Source of the DNA: Capsicum annuum
Taxonomy: Eukaryota > Streptophyta > Magnoliopsida > Solanales > Solanaceae
DNA: 64,000 bases
Reading direction: 5' to 3'
Assembly (NCBI RefSeq): GCF_002878395.1
Contig: NC_061111.1
Coordinates: 24,298,723-24,362,722 of the forward strand
Position 1 is the first letter of the stretch; each line of letters opens with the position of its first letter. The translations under genes and the position numbers were made by a program. Below the pieces are notes generated by a model that saw only the letters and a program-made list of their open reading frames with translations, had not been told where the DNA came from and made no database searches. Positions 23,441 to 34,491 of the stretch are shown in pieces.

Positions 23441-26043
23441 TCTATATTACTACGATATATAAGAGAGAATATCAATTTTTGGTAGTCCTCATAAGGCTAT
23501 TATGGTAATTTTAATTAATTTCTAATCCTCTAAAATTGTGACACTTTGAATGATAAAAATGAAGTTATTTATCTTCGTTTTTGCCATATGGACATTTGCA
23601 CTTGGTGCATATGTCATGAAATGAGAAAACTATTATTTAGTTTTTATTTGTAATTTCTATTGTTTAACTATTTTTTTATTTTGAAAAAAAAAATAATTAG
23701 GAGTAAAGGAAGGAGAATTATGGAGGGGATTACAAAGAAGAAAATCAAACATTTACCAATAAAGTGAAAATTCATATTCTCAATCAATTGAGCTATTTAA
23801 ATTTCTATGTTGTTTAACTAATCGGCAAATCATTCATTGAGGCTTTCATTATAATGTTTTGCTCATACTTACATATTATTTAATCAAGTCAATTACAAAA
23901 TATAAACGTTAAATATTTAATAATTAATTTTTTACTTTTACTTCATGCTTCATGAATCATCTTTCAATGATATTATTTGTTCAAGATTTTAATAATAGTT
24001 ATTTGACAAAAAGACCCAAAAGCTTTGATTTTGACTAATTTTTGTTAGTTTTTAATCAAAATTAATTATTTAATTAACTTTAAAATATTAAAATAGTATT
24101 AACAAAATTAATATTTTATATGAGCTTTTATTTAATGTAGTTTAAAATTGAAAAATATATTATGATTGTGGAGAACTTCCATCACCTTTTTCCTTCTTTC
24201 TTAGTATTTATATTTAATAATTTTATTTTTTCTATGAAATAAGTTTGTACAAATACCTTAAAAATAAAGAAAGAGGTAAAAGAAATGGGGTAAAATTAGT
24301 GATTGTATGGGGTTATATTTTATTTTGTCGAATTGAGTATGTTTTTCATGTATTTTCTAATTATTTTTTTATGTTATGAATAGAATTTTGGTGTGAACAA
24401 TTTTATTCATTGCTATTAAAAATATTTGGCATATTTAATATGCTAAAAATTTAAATTATTGATAATGTTAAAAATTAAGGCAGTGATATGAATAAAGATT
24501 AATTTTTTTTTGGTTAATTGAAAAATAATATCATTTAGCATAAAATGTATATAAAAAATTAATTGATTCTCGATGTTCTTTTTGATGAGTTTATTTTTTT
24601 CTTAATTTAATATAAAATTAAGCTTAAAGTACAACATTTAACTAGCATAAATTCTTGCCTCATGAAATTATACGTAAAATTATATATTTTCCACCACCAA
24701 CAAGAAGAGTTGAGGAAATCAATTAATCCCTTTGATGACTTTTTCCTTCATCAACCTGATTGTTAAGAAGATCTGAACTGAGAATATTAGAAAAGAAAGA
24801 AAAAAGTATCAAAATTTATAAATAAATATATTTCTAGCTATAGCCAAAGAAATTATATGTTCATAAATTCATTAAAATGCTAATATTTTTTTAATTTTTA
24901 TGATCTTTACGAGTTATAATTATTTTATATTATTTTAAATTATGTTATTACATAAAATATCAATTCACTTAAGTTTGGTAAGAAAGAACAGAGGTTTTTG
25001 GTAATCCTCACATTACAAATTGATGGTGTAAAATTTTACATGTGGCTATTATTTTCCCACAAATCTCTTTTTAACAATTCACATATAGGTCTTTGTAATT
25101 GGTCAATATCACTTTTTTGTTATTATTTTTTTCTTCATCTTAAATTATTTGTCACATTTTAATTTTCATGAAAAATTAAGAACTTTAATCAATATTTTAA
25201 AAAAGACACACTAACTTTAAATTTTCATATACTTTTGAATATCTAATTTTTAATTTTTAAATACTGAGTTAATTAAACATAATTTTCTTAAGAATTTATT
25301 ATAAACACGTAATAATATTTTTTTCATTCAGTTTGTATCTTAATACAAATTTAATTATCGAAATAGAATATTATTCTTATAATATTATTTATAGGTTATT
25401 CATGCTATTTAAAACTTGATTTTTTAAATTTTTATTTATCGATTAGAAATACAATTTATTATTATTTTTTTGTAATTTATGGTGTACATGCAGACAAACA
25501 TAAGCAATTAATAAAGATTTTATTTAAGGTAGGATTAAGTTTTCTTAGACGAGTAAATATAATAAATACTCTCATTGTTAAATACTTTTAAAAGGTGCCA
25601 AAGTAAATTATAGTAATTCCATCTCAATCAAAGATTAATTTTAGAATATAATTAATGAATCTAATTTTATGTGTGTGCACTTTTAATGTAAAAATTACTT
25701 AATGAATAACTATATTAAAATTGATATATAAAATACATTTGATCTTCAAAAAGATTATGATAATGATCAAAATTGAATAATTGGAGATTATAATCTAAAA
25801 AGGTAAAATAGAAACTAATTTTCTTTTATGTCTTTGTTTAATTTATTTTTTTTTAAATCTAATATATAAATAAGGAAAAATATTATCCTACTATTTAGTA
25901 CTTTAATATTTTAGAATCTCTTACAGAATATTAAATTGCTATCACACAAATAAAGAAATAAGAGTTGAACCTTATTTTACATAATATCTATAAATTTTAA
26001 TTGTAATTTGAGTCCAGGCTCAGCACGGGTCAAATAACACTAG
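23441..26043 (+). mobile_element. non-autonomous Helitron, 2603 bp
   Basis: It begins TCTATATTACTAC after an A and ends AACACTAG before a T, matching the Helitron rule of 5'-TC, 3'-CTRR and insertion between A and T. A weak hairpin lies just inside the 3' end (around CCAGGCTCAGCACGGG). No Rep/helicase coding is present. The interior is AT-rich without supported ORFs. Helitrons make no target duplication, so the boundary rests on termini only. Confidence 0.6.
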
Positions 26044-27640
26044 TATATATATAAAAGAGAATAAGTAGCATGCTGATGTGACATGTCTAGAATGTCAAGA
26101 AAGACATTTATCTTTTACCACATTTTTTTGACTTTTTTTTCACATTTTATATGTTAATTTTTTTTAATTCTTATAAAAGTAAAACGTAACGGTCACATAA
26201 TAAGGAACGGTTACATTTTCTCCACATTAACTCAAAGCAATTTAAGTTCTTTACAATAAACACCCAATTAAATACAATTAATGTACTTAATACTCATATC
26301 CATTAAATTATTTTTTGGTGTTATCTTTCTAATCCTTTTGGTTAGCATAAATAGTGAAGAAAATCATTTATAATGCATAAACATTCCTCTTTTTTCATTC
26401 TACACTGTCCTCAATTCTTCTTCATTAGTTACGAAAATTTGGTCTTTTTAATGAATTTCTTTATCTTTTCTTCTATGTCTTCCTTTCTCTTTCAAGTCCC
26501 AACTTTTTTATATATTGGTTTAGGAAATATTCAACTGATGTCATTGGGGTTTGTCATGAAGATTGGTATTCAAGGAGACCATTATCCAGATAGTGTAACC
26601 ACAATAATTTCGAACCTCGAATCTTGCTGCTTCAGAGTGAGTGAAGAGGAGAAGTAGTGCAACAAAAAAAAAGGGAAAATGAACATGCACTTGAAAATGC
26701 CCATTAATATTTACTTAATTTTCCTGAGGATTTTAGTGTGATGATAAAGTATTATTACTTTGCTAGCTATTTTATGTTACAGTTTGTCCATGTATTTTTG
26801 TTGAAAAGTACCTGTAAATGAGTTGTAACTTCTGTAAATGCTACTCTCAAGTTTCTTTCCTACTCGCACCCTTACACTTATCTCCATTTATAAAAATAAA
26901 AGCTTGCAGCTTAATGTGTTTGCTATGTATGTTTATATTGTTAATTAATTTAATTACGGTTTGATAACTTTTCGTTGCAATATGTTTGTCCATTATCTGC
27001 AAGATTAATGAGGTTATTTTTATTTTTCACTCTTACAAATAAGATCTTGGACTTTTTATTTTTAATTTAAACAATTGCTTTAAGGGAAAGGTTATGAGGT
27101 AAATTATCGTATCTGAGTTTTCATTTTTCATGTTATTTTTTTTTTCTATTTTAATCGTTCTGCAAGATGTACTATTTTATGACAATTCACATGTTGCTTC
27201 TATATTTTAGATATTTAAATCACAAAATGATATGCCATAAATATTTATTTTACTTATCACTTTAAGTGTATATTATTTCTTTTGTGACTTCTGTACTTTA
27301 TTATATACAATATCTCATAACTCTATATAGAAATAATATGCAAATAAAATGACTTACTAGCCACAGTATATCATCAACAACGAATATAAATGGATAAATG
27401 AATGTGTTAGTTATTTAAGTGGATGGTGATAATTTTAAAAATCATTTCCTTCAATGAAGCTAATACCAGAGCCAGAGGAGTCAAGTTAAATAAAAATTAA
27501 GTGATAAAATAAATTAAAATTTAGAATCTAACCTTTATTTGGATGAAGGTTGAAAAAATCTTTAAAATATAATAAAAAATAATTTCATGAATCTAATATT
27601 TATTTTCTATATTCGCGTGAAGCGCGGCCAAGTTCGCTAG
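26044..27640 (+). mobile_element. Helitron-related copy B with 3' terminus
   Basis: It repeats copy A from its first bases (TATATATAAAAGAGAATAAG) and runs on for about 700 bp past the point where copy A stops. It ends CGCGTGAAGCGCGGCCAAGTTCGCTAG before a T: a GC-rich hairpin (CGCG-TGAA-GCGCG region) followed by CTAG, typical of Helitron 3' ends. Its 5' TC is missing at the join with the preceding Helitron. Confidence 0.6.
26373..26657 (+). CDS. hypothetical 94-aa ORF inside Helitron copy B
   Basis: This is the counterpart of the ORF at 22846-23148 and shares the same stop. It contains PTFLYIGLGNIQLMSLGFVM and ends CCFRVSEEEK. Substitutions against the other copy include Ser/Pro twice, Asn/Lys, Ile/Gly and Met/Val, plus silent changes in Tyr, Leu, Val, Gln, Asp and Glu codons. 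A TATA-like CATAAATAG lies about 25 bases upstream of the first Met. No family is recognised. It could be a fragment of a host gene duplicated with the element. Confidence 0.35.
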   Translation: MHKHSSFFILHCPQFFFISYENLVFLMNFFIFSSMSSFLFQVPTFLYIGLGNIQLMSLGFVMKIGIQGDHYPDSVTTIISNLESCCFRVSEEEK

Positions 27641-27845
27641 TTATATAAATTAACTACCTAATTCCTAATTATAGATAGTAACTATATTCATAAATACTAT
27701 TTTTAGCAATGAATTATAGTATGCGAATTTGTACACTTATGTTGTGGCTTGCTTAAAGAAAATGATATGATGTTGGAGATTTATTATGTCAATATCGAAC
27801 CTGATATTTCACTAAATTAAATCAATTGTGTTTGATTAAGTTATT

Positions 27846-28127
27846 GGGATAGTACCCAATTACGCTGAACTATACCCAAAAAGGCTATGACACACCTCAA
27901 CTTAAAGGGGGTCCTATTACCCCTGAATTAATTAAAAGTGTAATTTTGACATCCTTAGTGCCTACGTGGCACAATACACTGAAGTGTCCACGTAGGCACC
28001 ACGTAGGAGCTAAGGATGTCAAAATTACACTTTTAATTAATTCAGGAGATAATAGGACCCTCTTTAAATTGAGGTGTGTCATATCCTTTTTGGGTATAGT
28101 TCAGGAGGTAATTGAGTATTTTTTCTC
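27846..28127. mobile_element. Mutator-type foldback MITE, 282 bp
   Basis: Arms of about 120 bp are inverted copies: CTGAACTATACCCAAAAAGG in the left arm pairs with CCTTTTTGGGTATAGTTCAG in the right, and the pairing extends to GTAATTTTGACATCCTTAG. The centre contains two CCTACGTGG words. It is flanked by TAAGTTATT (27837-27845) and TAAGTGATT (28128-28136), a 9-bp duplication with one difference, typical of Mutator-like elements. The ORFs on both strands come from the palindrome. Confidence 0.85.
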
Positions 28128-28136
28128 TAAGTGATT

Positions 28137-29244
28137 TAATAAAATTAAAATAATATATATGAACTAATCTTGACAAAATTCGAGAAGTTTATGCATAAAT
28201 ATATGCTATGCATCTATTAATTTAGGATAAACATGGTGAAACAATCCAAAAGAACCTCTTCACTAATCGTGCTTACTTCGAAGGCAAGTTTGGGTTAGTT
28301 ATTACCAAGTATTTCTAAATGTCAAACAAGAACTTCGTCTTCTTCTAGATTAAATATCTTACACTATCAAAATATGCATACATAAATCAATCATTTTAGT
28401 TTTAGTTGTCCAAAGAAAATGTTTCACACGAGTTTCAATATTTTTTTTGGAATAGTAGCAATTTATTTGATGAGATTATGTATTGGTGAGTATTTATCGT
28501 TGTTAAACTTACTTATATGTGCTCTATTCTCAGTAAATATATACAAAGATTTCTCATCTTTTTGGTTGAAAATTTTATATTTTTCATTTCATTATTATTT
28601 CTTACTCATTTGTTAAATTTTGATGATTCGTGCTATATCATCTATATCGAAAAATTTAGTAAATACGATATATCTAATTCATTATTAAATGCATTAATTA
28701 ATTCATTCTAAGGTATTTTTATATAATACTCGATCTCTAAATCTATAAAAACAAATTCAACTTCTATTTTATTTTCGATTTCTTTTGTGATGTATAATTT
28801 TTTTAGATTAAATATGTTCAAGAATATTATTAGTGATTAATACCGTATAACTTTGAAACATGTTTTGAAGTTTTCTCACTCAAAACTATAGGCAAAACTT
28901 AATTTCTTACATATATTTATGAAAATAATTAATTATTTCTTACATAAACTTTAAAGAAAATAAAAAGTCCACTATTACAACTGAATCAGTTATGTTGGTT
29001 CATAAAATTAATAACATACATTAGGTATTATATACGTTCATGCATTTAAAAATCACTATCCTAATAGTGAGGAGTCTAAAACTATTAACTTAATCTTTTA
29101 ATTTTCCTTAATAAAAGATATCATTCAAGTGAAGTAGCAACTTCTTTTTGTATTAATGGTAGTAAGAAGTCGGATAATTCATCTATTTTTAATCATTAAA
29201 TGAAATCTACAAATTAGATCTATAATTTTATATTTATAGAATAA
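28137..29244. other. AT-rich spacer, probably interior of a third Helitron
   Basis: No gene is supported. Overlapping Phe-rich ORFs (28419-28711) have no recognisable domain. The segment leads into a Helitron-like 3' end at 29281, but no matching 5' end was found. Confidence 0.5.
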
Positions 29245-29281
29245 TTTTTATAACTGTGTGAAGCGCGGATAGATACACTAG
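29245..29281 (+). mobile_element. Helitron 3' terminus
   Basis: The sequence GTGTGAAGCGCGGATAGATA and then CACTAG followed by T has the same plan as the end at 27640 (GTGAAGCGCGG, spacer, CTAG|T). The 5' end was not located. Confidence 0.5.
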
Positions 29282-29290
29282 TATAATAAT

Positions 29291-29424
29291 AAAAAGACGA
29301 TAGTCCGATGCACTAAAGCTCGGATTGTAGGAAGGATCAGACCACAAGGATCTATTGTACGAAAGTTGTTTCTATGGCCTAAACCCATGACCTCTTGATC
29401 ACATGACAATAACAATAATGACTC
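29291..29424 (-). mobile_element. Au-like tRNA-derived SINE
   Basis: On the plus strand it reads TCCGATGCACTAAAGCTCGG, then GATCAGACCACAAGGATCTA, then CCCATGACCTCTTGATCACA. This is the reverse complement of the Au SINE layout: tRNA-like head with box B at the right, tail at the left. It is mutated but colinear throughout. It sits 10 bp from the Helitron end and about 300 bp downstream of the bHLH stop codon. Confidence 0.75.
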
Positions 29425-29730
29425 AAATCACCAAAAAATAATTATTAACACACGATGTGTTTACTTAAAAATATATTAAGCAAGTATCGATAAAATTATT
29501 GACTAATTAAGTATGTTAATACATATGTTATGTATTCATTCCATTAATATAAACGTGGACTTTTTCCTTCCAATATCAAAACGTGTTCGCATGTTTGCAT
29601 ACCTAAGACCTTAAATCCTAGATTTTAATTCATATAAGTTTACAGGTTGAGATCATCCTCTATCCTTATACATAGTCAATTGAGAAACTAAGCAGCAGTT
29701 AATATATGGCTCAACAAACGATATATGTGT
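29425..29730. other. 3' flank of the bHLH gene
   Basis: No ORF or element is supported. It should contain the 3' UTR and polyadenylation site of the minus-strand gene, but no site could be assigned with confidence. Confidence 0.5.
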
Positions 29731-32477
29731 TCAACTTGTCAACTCCATTAGTGAGGATCTCAGCTTCTGCGAATCAACAACATTGTCCACATTTGCCTGC
29801 AAGAAGCAAGTAGACAGTGTTGCATAAAAACCAATTATATGATCTAAATCAACAAGAAGCTAGTATGTGCTTAAGCTCTAAAAAGGCATGATGATAAAGC
29901 GGGGAATCAAATCACATAATAATGAGCTATGCTGCTCTACCTCCTCCTCGAAATGTTATGCAATTTTTGGAGGATCCGACATAAGTACAACATTTTGAAA
30001 GATTAACGGAGACTAGCATTAAACAAAAGATATAAGGTAATAGAATCTGGTTATTTCTTAGTAGATTAATAATTTCAACAGTTTTTTGAGAAATGAAATT
30101 TACCTCGGTTATGAAAATGCTCAAGATCTCCCCTCCAGAAGTGGTAAAACTCACATTTACTATTTCAAGTCCTAAGTAACTCATGGCCTCCATCAACTGC
30201 GTAAATCGTCCAGTTTTATGTGATCCGGAGACCTTCAACAAGAACTTTCTTGCATCAATTTGGTTCACTTCCAACTGCAACGCAAAATATAAAGGAGACT
30301 TGAAGGCACCATATAGATTATTTTAACTCTAAAGCAATATAAGGAAACAGAAAGAAATCGAGCACCTCCATTCTTGTCCTATTAGTGGTATTTGAACTTT
30401 GTGTTTTCTCATTTGTTGGCTCAGTAACTTTGGATATTTCAGTCATGTCTGATAGGACCATTTCAGCAGCTTCATTGTTGGTAAATTCTGCTTCTATTTC
30501 ATTGAGTTCAGTCTCATATAACTTCACTTTTTCTTGCAGTTCATTTATATAGTCAATTGCATCTCCAAGTATTGCGACTTTGTCCATCTGAAAGAAATCA
30601 AGCAAGGGTCAGTATCAAACTATGAACTACGTATATATAGACTTAACTATAAGATGAGTAGCTTTGTTACCAACCTTAGAGATATTGGGAACTAAAGCTC
30701 GAAGAGCAAAAAGACCATCTTTAATTCTGTTCCTTCGTTTTCTCTCTGTGACGAGATTCTTGGACTGATAAGGTCCTTTTTGTCTCTTCTTGCCCACCGC
30801 GAACATATCTCCTGCAACTATATAATTTTCTTGTTTCCAAGGAAAAGCAGATCCTTCCATTCTTGACAAGTTTCCACTGCACTGAAGCTCAGTGTGCTCA
30901 AAATACCCTTCTGTTGATTGGCTTAAAGGTATATTTTGCGATAAATGATCACAAGGTGAATGACACAAAGTAAGTTCATTTGAACGAGTGGAACCAGTGG
31001 ACGATCCTTGAATGCTAGGATTAGCACTAGATTCAGATACTTGAGAAATATGAGGTGCAGTTGAAGGAAAACTTGTAGCATATTGCATGAGAGGAGCAGT
31101 AAAGTTCAATTTCTCATAGGAAAAGAAATCAAGAACTTGATCTTCTTTTCGTGCAATGGAACTATTGGCTTCTTCAGACCCAAGTTTGAAGAGATTGATG
31201 ATGAAATTAATCGTCTTTTGATCTTTATATATCTGTTCAATGCAAATTAATGTAAAGTAAATAGTTAATCTTTTAGTTTAGTGCATATTGATGACCAAAT
31301 TTACTATCAAACACACCTCAATCCAAAGTCAGTTGGCGTATGCTATATGAATACTCCTTATCAAACAACTTTTCGAGCATTATCAGAAACAAAAGTACAT
31401 TATCTTAAAAATCCAATTGAGAATGATCATTACCAGTTTTGAACTGTACAGCTCAACCAATCCGCCAGCAACCGGAATTAATACCAGGGTACCCTTTAAC
31501 TCCTGCAACGAGTCAGAAGAATTCACTTTTAAACATTTCTCAGACTAATGTTGAGAGTTCAGTACTTTAACTTTCTATTCCAAGGCATAAATAAATGAAT
31601 AAATATCAGATTTGTACTGACATGTGATAAACTTGAATTGGAAATGTCAGCATGATTAATCCACTTTGGTTCATTTGATGTTACAACCTCTCCCTGAATC
31701 CTGTTTTTGCATATCTTCATGTCAGTTTATGTTCCTTTTATAGTACAACAACAACAACATACCCAGTCTATATAGTCCAACAAGTGTGGTATGGCGAGTG
31801 TAGAGTGTACGCACACCTTACCCCTACCATGGTAGGTAGAGAGATTGTTTCCAATAGAGCCTCGGATTAAAGAAAGTAAAACACACCAATTGTGAATAAA
31901 AGTATAGAAACATACCCTGAATAAAGGGAAATAGATAGAGGAAATTGAGCTAAAGCCTCACAAGCCCTTGTTCTAATAGGATGCTGCACTTGGATATCTT
32001 TACATAGAGCAGTGACTTTCTGTTTTCCTCCATTTTCTTTCTTCACATTGACATCAACTCCATTAGCTCCAGAACAACAACATCCCATCCATTCTATAAA
32101 CCTAAACACCACAAACACTTAACTGATCACACACACAAAGTGGCCTAACCGTCCGGGATTTTCACTAAGAAGTTCAAAATATAAAGTAAACATATGAAGA
32201 AACCAGATAAAAAATCATAATCATATAGAAACAGTGTAGTTTTCCAATGAAGGATTTCGAACCCCGCCCCTCGACCCTACCTGGCTCTGGCCGGCCAGAG
32301 TCACACACATACACTCAATTTTTCACATACGAACAAAAGTTTCAATTTTCAAGAATTGTAGCAAGACTTAAAAAACCAGTTTTACCTTGAAGGATCATCA
32401 CCCAACTTCCAAACAACACAATATTCCCAATTCTTGGAATCAACTAGTGGCCTTAACCATTCCAATGCTCTTTCCAT
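29731..32477 (-). CDS. bHLH transcription factor, bHLH90/AMS-like, 8 exons, 480 aa
   Basis: Exons by hand: 32477-32386, 32101-31916, 31700-31622, 31502-31434, 31232-30675, 30587-30366, 30274-30104 and 29796-29731 (TGA). All introns are GT-AG and the exons total 1443 nt, giving 480 residues with no break. The N-terminal bHLH-MYC_N domain covers about residues 1-160 (VVWKLGDDPSR at the exon 1/2 join, then FIEWMGCCCSG). The basic region and helix 1 are at about 299-328 (NLVTERKRRNRIKDG), loop and helix 2 at 329-350 (MDKVAILGDAIDYINELQEK), and an ACT-like domain at about 403-475. Glu305 and Arg309 of the E-box-reading triad are present; the His position is Asn301. Family knowledge: nuclear dimeric E-box-binding regulator; AMS acts in the tapetum. 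The closest resemblance by recall is Arabidopsis bHLH90, whose function is poorly known. Exon borders are predicted, not cDNA-proven. Confidence 0.92.
31745..31867 (-). mobile_element. TS SINE fragment in intron 2 of the bHLH gene
   Basis: The plus strand reads ACAACAACAACAACATACCC, then GTAGAGTGTACGCACACCTT and ACCCCTACCATGGTAGGTAG. This is the complement of the Solanaceae TS SINE 3' region ending in (TTG)n. It is truncated at its tRNA-like 5' part. It lies wholly inside the 215-nt intron (31915-31701), takes up over half of it, and has the same orientation as the gene. Confidence 0.88.
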
Positions 32478-32590
32478 TTCTAATGTATATAGGAAAATAA
32501 CTTGCGCTATTTTCTTCCAAATTCTTCTACTTTGAATATTAAAACAAGATAGACAGAATGTCTTCTGTAATGTAGCTTATAGTGTCTGCC

Positions 32591-32598
32591 TTTATTTA
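32591..32598 (-). promoter_or_regulatory. candidate TATA box of the bHLH gene
   Basis: On the minus strand GGCTAAATAAAGGC lies about 115 bases upstream of the start codon, a reasonable place for a TATA element. Nothing else supports it. A second AT-rich site (CTATATACA) lies only about 10 bases from the ATG and is too close. Confidence 0.3.
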
Positions 32599-32983
32599 GC
32601 CAAACGACGAAAGTTTTAACCAATTTTCTGAGATGGTGGGTATCCAATTATCAGCATACAATCTTTGTCAGTGTACAGTTCACTAGTACCTTGGGGTGCA
32701 TGTTGACTGAAGACTATAGAGTTGCATTTTGATTTTTAGAATATTTTGAACGGATAGAAGCTTTCTTTTTCCTTTTTAAAATTGTTACTTGCAACTTTGT
32801 ACCCCAAAAGGCCACTGTATTTTATGAGGTTCGTGGCAGTGGATTTGCCTGCTACATTTTACATCTTATATTTTTCAGTTATTGGGTTTACTCAATACGT
32901 ATTTCCAAGACTGGGTTTTCATGGTTAAGATGCCCATTACAATAATAAAGTCATAAAATTAAATTTTTTATCACATTAAAGTA

Positions 32984-33207
32984 CTCTCTCCATCCCAAAT
33001 TACCCGTCCAAATTAAGATCACACATTGATTAAGAAAAATAATTAATAACATGACTAGTTTACTATATTACCCCTATTAAATGATCTTTATATTTTAATT
33101 TGAGGAAAAAGTAATTAATGCAAAGTGTAAAACATGGAAAAAAAATTTGTTTCTTCTTGGTTAATGAAAAAAGACAAATAAAATTAAAAAATTTGAGACG
33201 GAGGAAG
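32984..33207. mobile_element. Stowaway MITE 1, 224 bp
   Basis: The ends CTCTCTCCATCCCAAATT and AATTTGAGACGGAGGAAG are inverted, and TA flanks both sides (32982-32983, 33208-33209). A close copy is at 35322-35559, sharing for example GATTAAGAAAAATAATTAAT. It lies about 500 bp upstream of the bHLH start codon. Stowaway elements are mobilised in trans by Tc1/mariner transposases. Confidence 0.9.
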
Positions 33208-33588
33208 TAATTGATTTATGTGTGAATTGATGCCCAAACAATAAAAATAACCGAAGAACAAATTTTCTATTTCTGTTATGACATGTCTCTCCGTAAATTT
33301 CACGTTAGGAAAAAAGATTGCACCGGGTTAAAACTTTTGGCTAATCATATTTGTAAAGGCAAATTAATAAAAACATTTCATTGAAATAAACCAAAGAAAG
33401 AGAAAAAAATGATTACATTAAAAAGTCGTTCAATAACCTTATTTATTTTTCTGACATGTAATTTACAAATGGTTTGATAAGTGTTTTAATCTGGCATCCA
33501 AATTTGATATTTTGATCATTTACTAGGCAGGTCACACATAGTTTAGTTAGTTAATGTGGATCGTATTACTTCTATGTGTTTATTGCAA

Positions 33589-33847
33589 CTACCTCTCTTC
33601 ATTTTTACTTCTCATTCTTTTGCTTCTCGGGTAACCTGTTTGAACTTTGACTAACATTTTAAAATATATTTTTTCATCACATTAATACAAAATGAATTGG
33701 ATCTTGTACTATTTTTCATATAGTTTTCTACCATCTAAATTTTAAATTTAAATATTAAATTGAATACATCTTAAAATGTTGGTTAAAGTTCAGACAGATT
33801 AACCTCAAGAAACGAAATAGTAACAAAGTAAAAACGAACGGAGGGAG
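33589..33847. mobile_element. Stowaway-like MITE 2, 259 bp
   Basis: The right end GAACGGAGGGAG followed by TA pairs with CTACCTCTCTTC at the left, and the inverted match continues inward (GTTTGAACTTTGACTAACAT with GTTGGTTAAAGTTCAGACAG). The left flank is AA where TA is expected. A more decayed relative may lie at about 33870-34100. Confidence 0.7.
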
Positions 33848-34491
33848 TATAAAGAAAGTTTAGAGATGTCCCCCACTGCATTACTTATCACTTTTTGATT
33901 ATTATAGGAGTTTTATCATTATTTCTATTAATTGATATTTAATAATAGGTATTGAAAATGATTTGGACAATAAGTAGATAATGTTAAGTGTAAAATATGG
34001 GGAAAAATTATTTTTTTCTTGATTTGTTAAAAATGAACAAAAAATAAAAATTAAATTAGAAAAATAGTAATAAGTAAAAACAAACAAAGAGAGTAATATC
34101 GAAAATAACCCCATAAAATGTCATTTAATATCTTAAATATTCGATCTTTCTATAATCAAATGTTTTAACTCAGACGAAACAAAGTAATTTAGAGAACTTT
34201 TTATTTTCTCTTAATAATGGACAATAGGGACTAATAAAGAAAGGAGAACGCAACACAAATGGCATTCGTGCTAAAACATTGCGGGAATAAGAATAAAAAG
34301 GCTAATACATAGTCAATTTTTTTAATTTGTTAGGCTATTTCATTTAAACCCTTGAACTAAGTATTATTTAAGTTGAACATCTAAACTCCGAATAAAGTGA
34401 TTCAATTAGACATTTTTAACATAAAATTTGAAAAAACTTTTGCACATGTTTTCATTCATCTGTGACATAGTTAAGTTAACCATATAAAATA

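Noticed and set aside
22846..26657. LTR retrotransposon with the two 890-bp direct repeats as LTRs
   Set aside because: The repeats do not have TG...CA ends, no primer-binding site or polypurine tract lies between them, and the middle has Helitron-type termini.
27897..28134. Complementary ORFs of 61 and 62 codons sharing similar peptide text
   Set aside because: They come from the two arms of a palindromic MITE, not from overlapping genes.
31867..32118. Exon 2 of the bHLH gene as a separate 83-codon gene
   Set aside because: It extends through a splice donor into intron 2; with GT-AG borders it joins its neighbours in frame.
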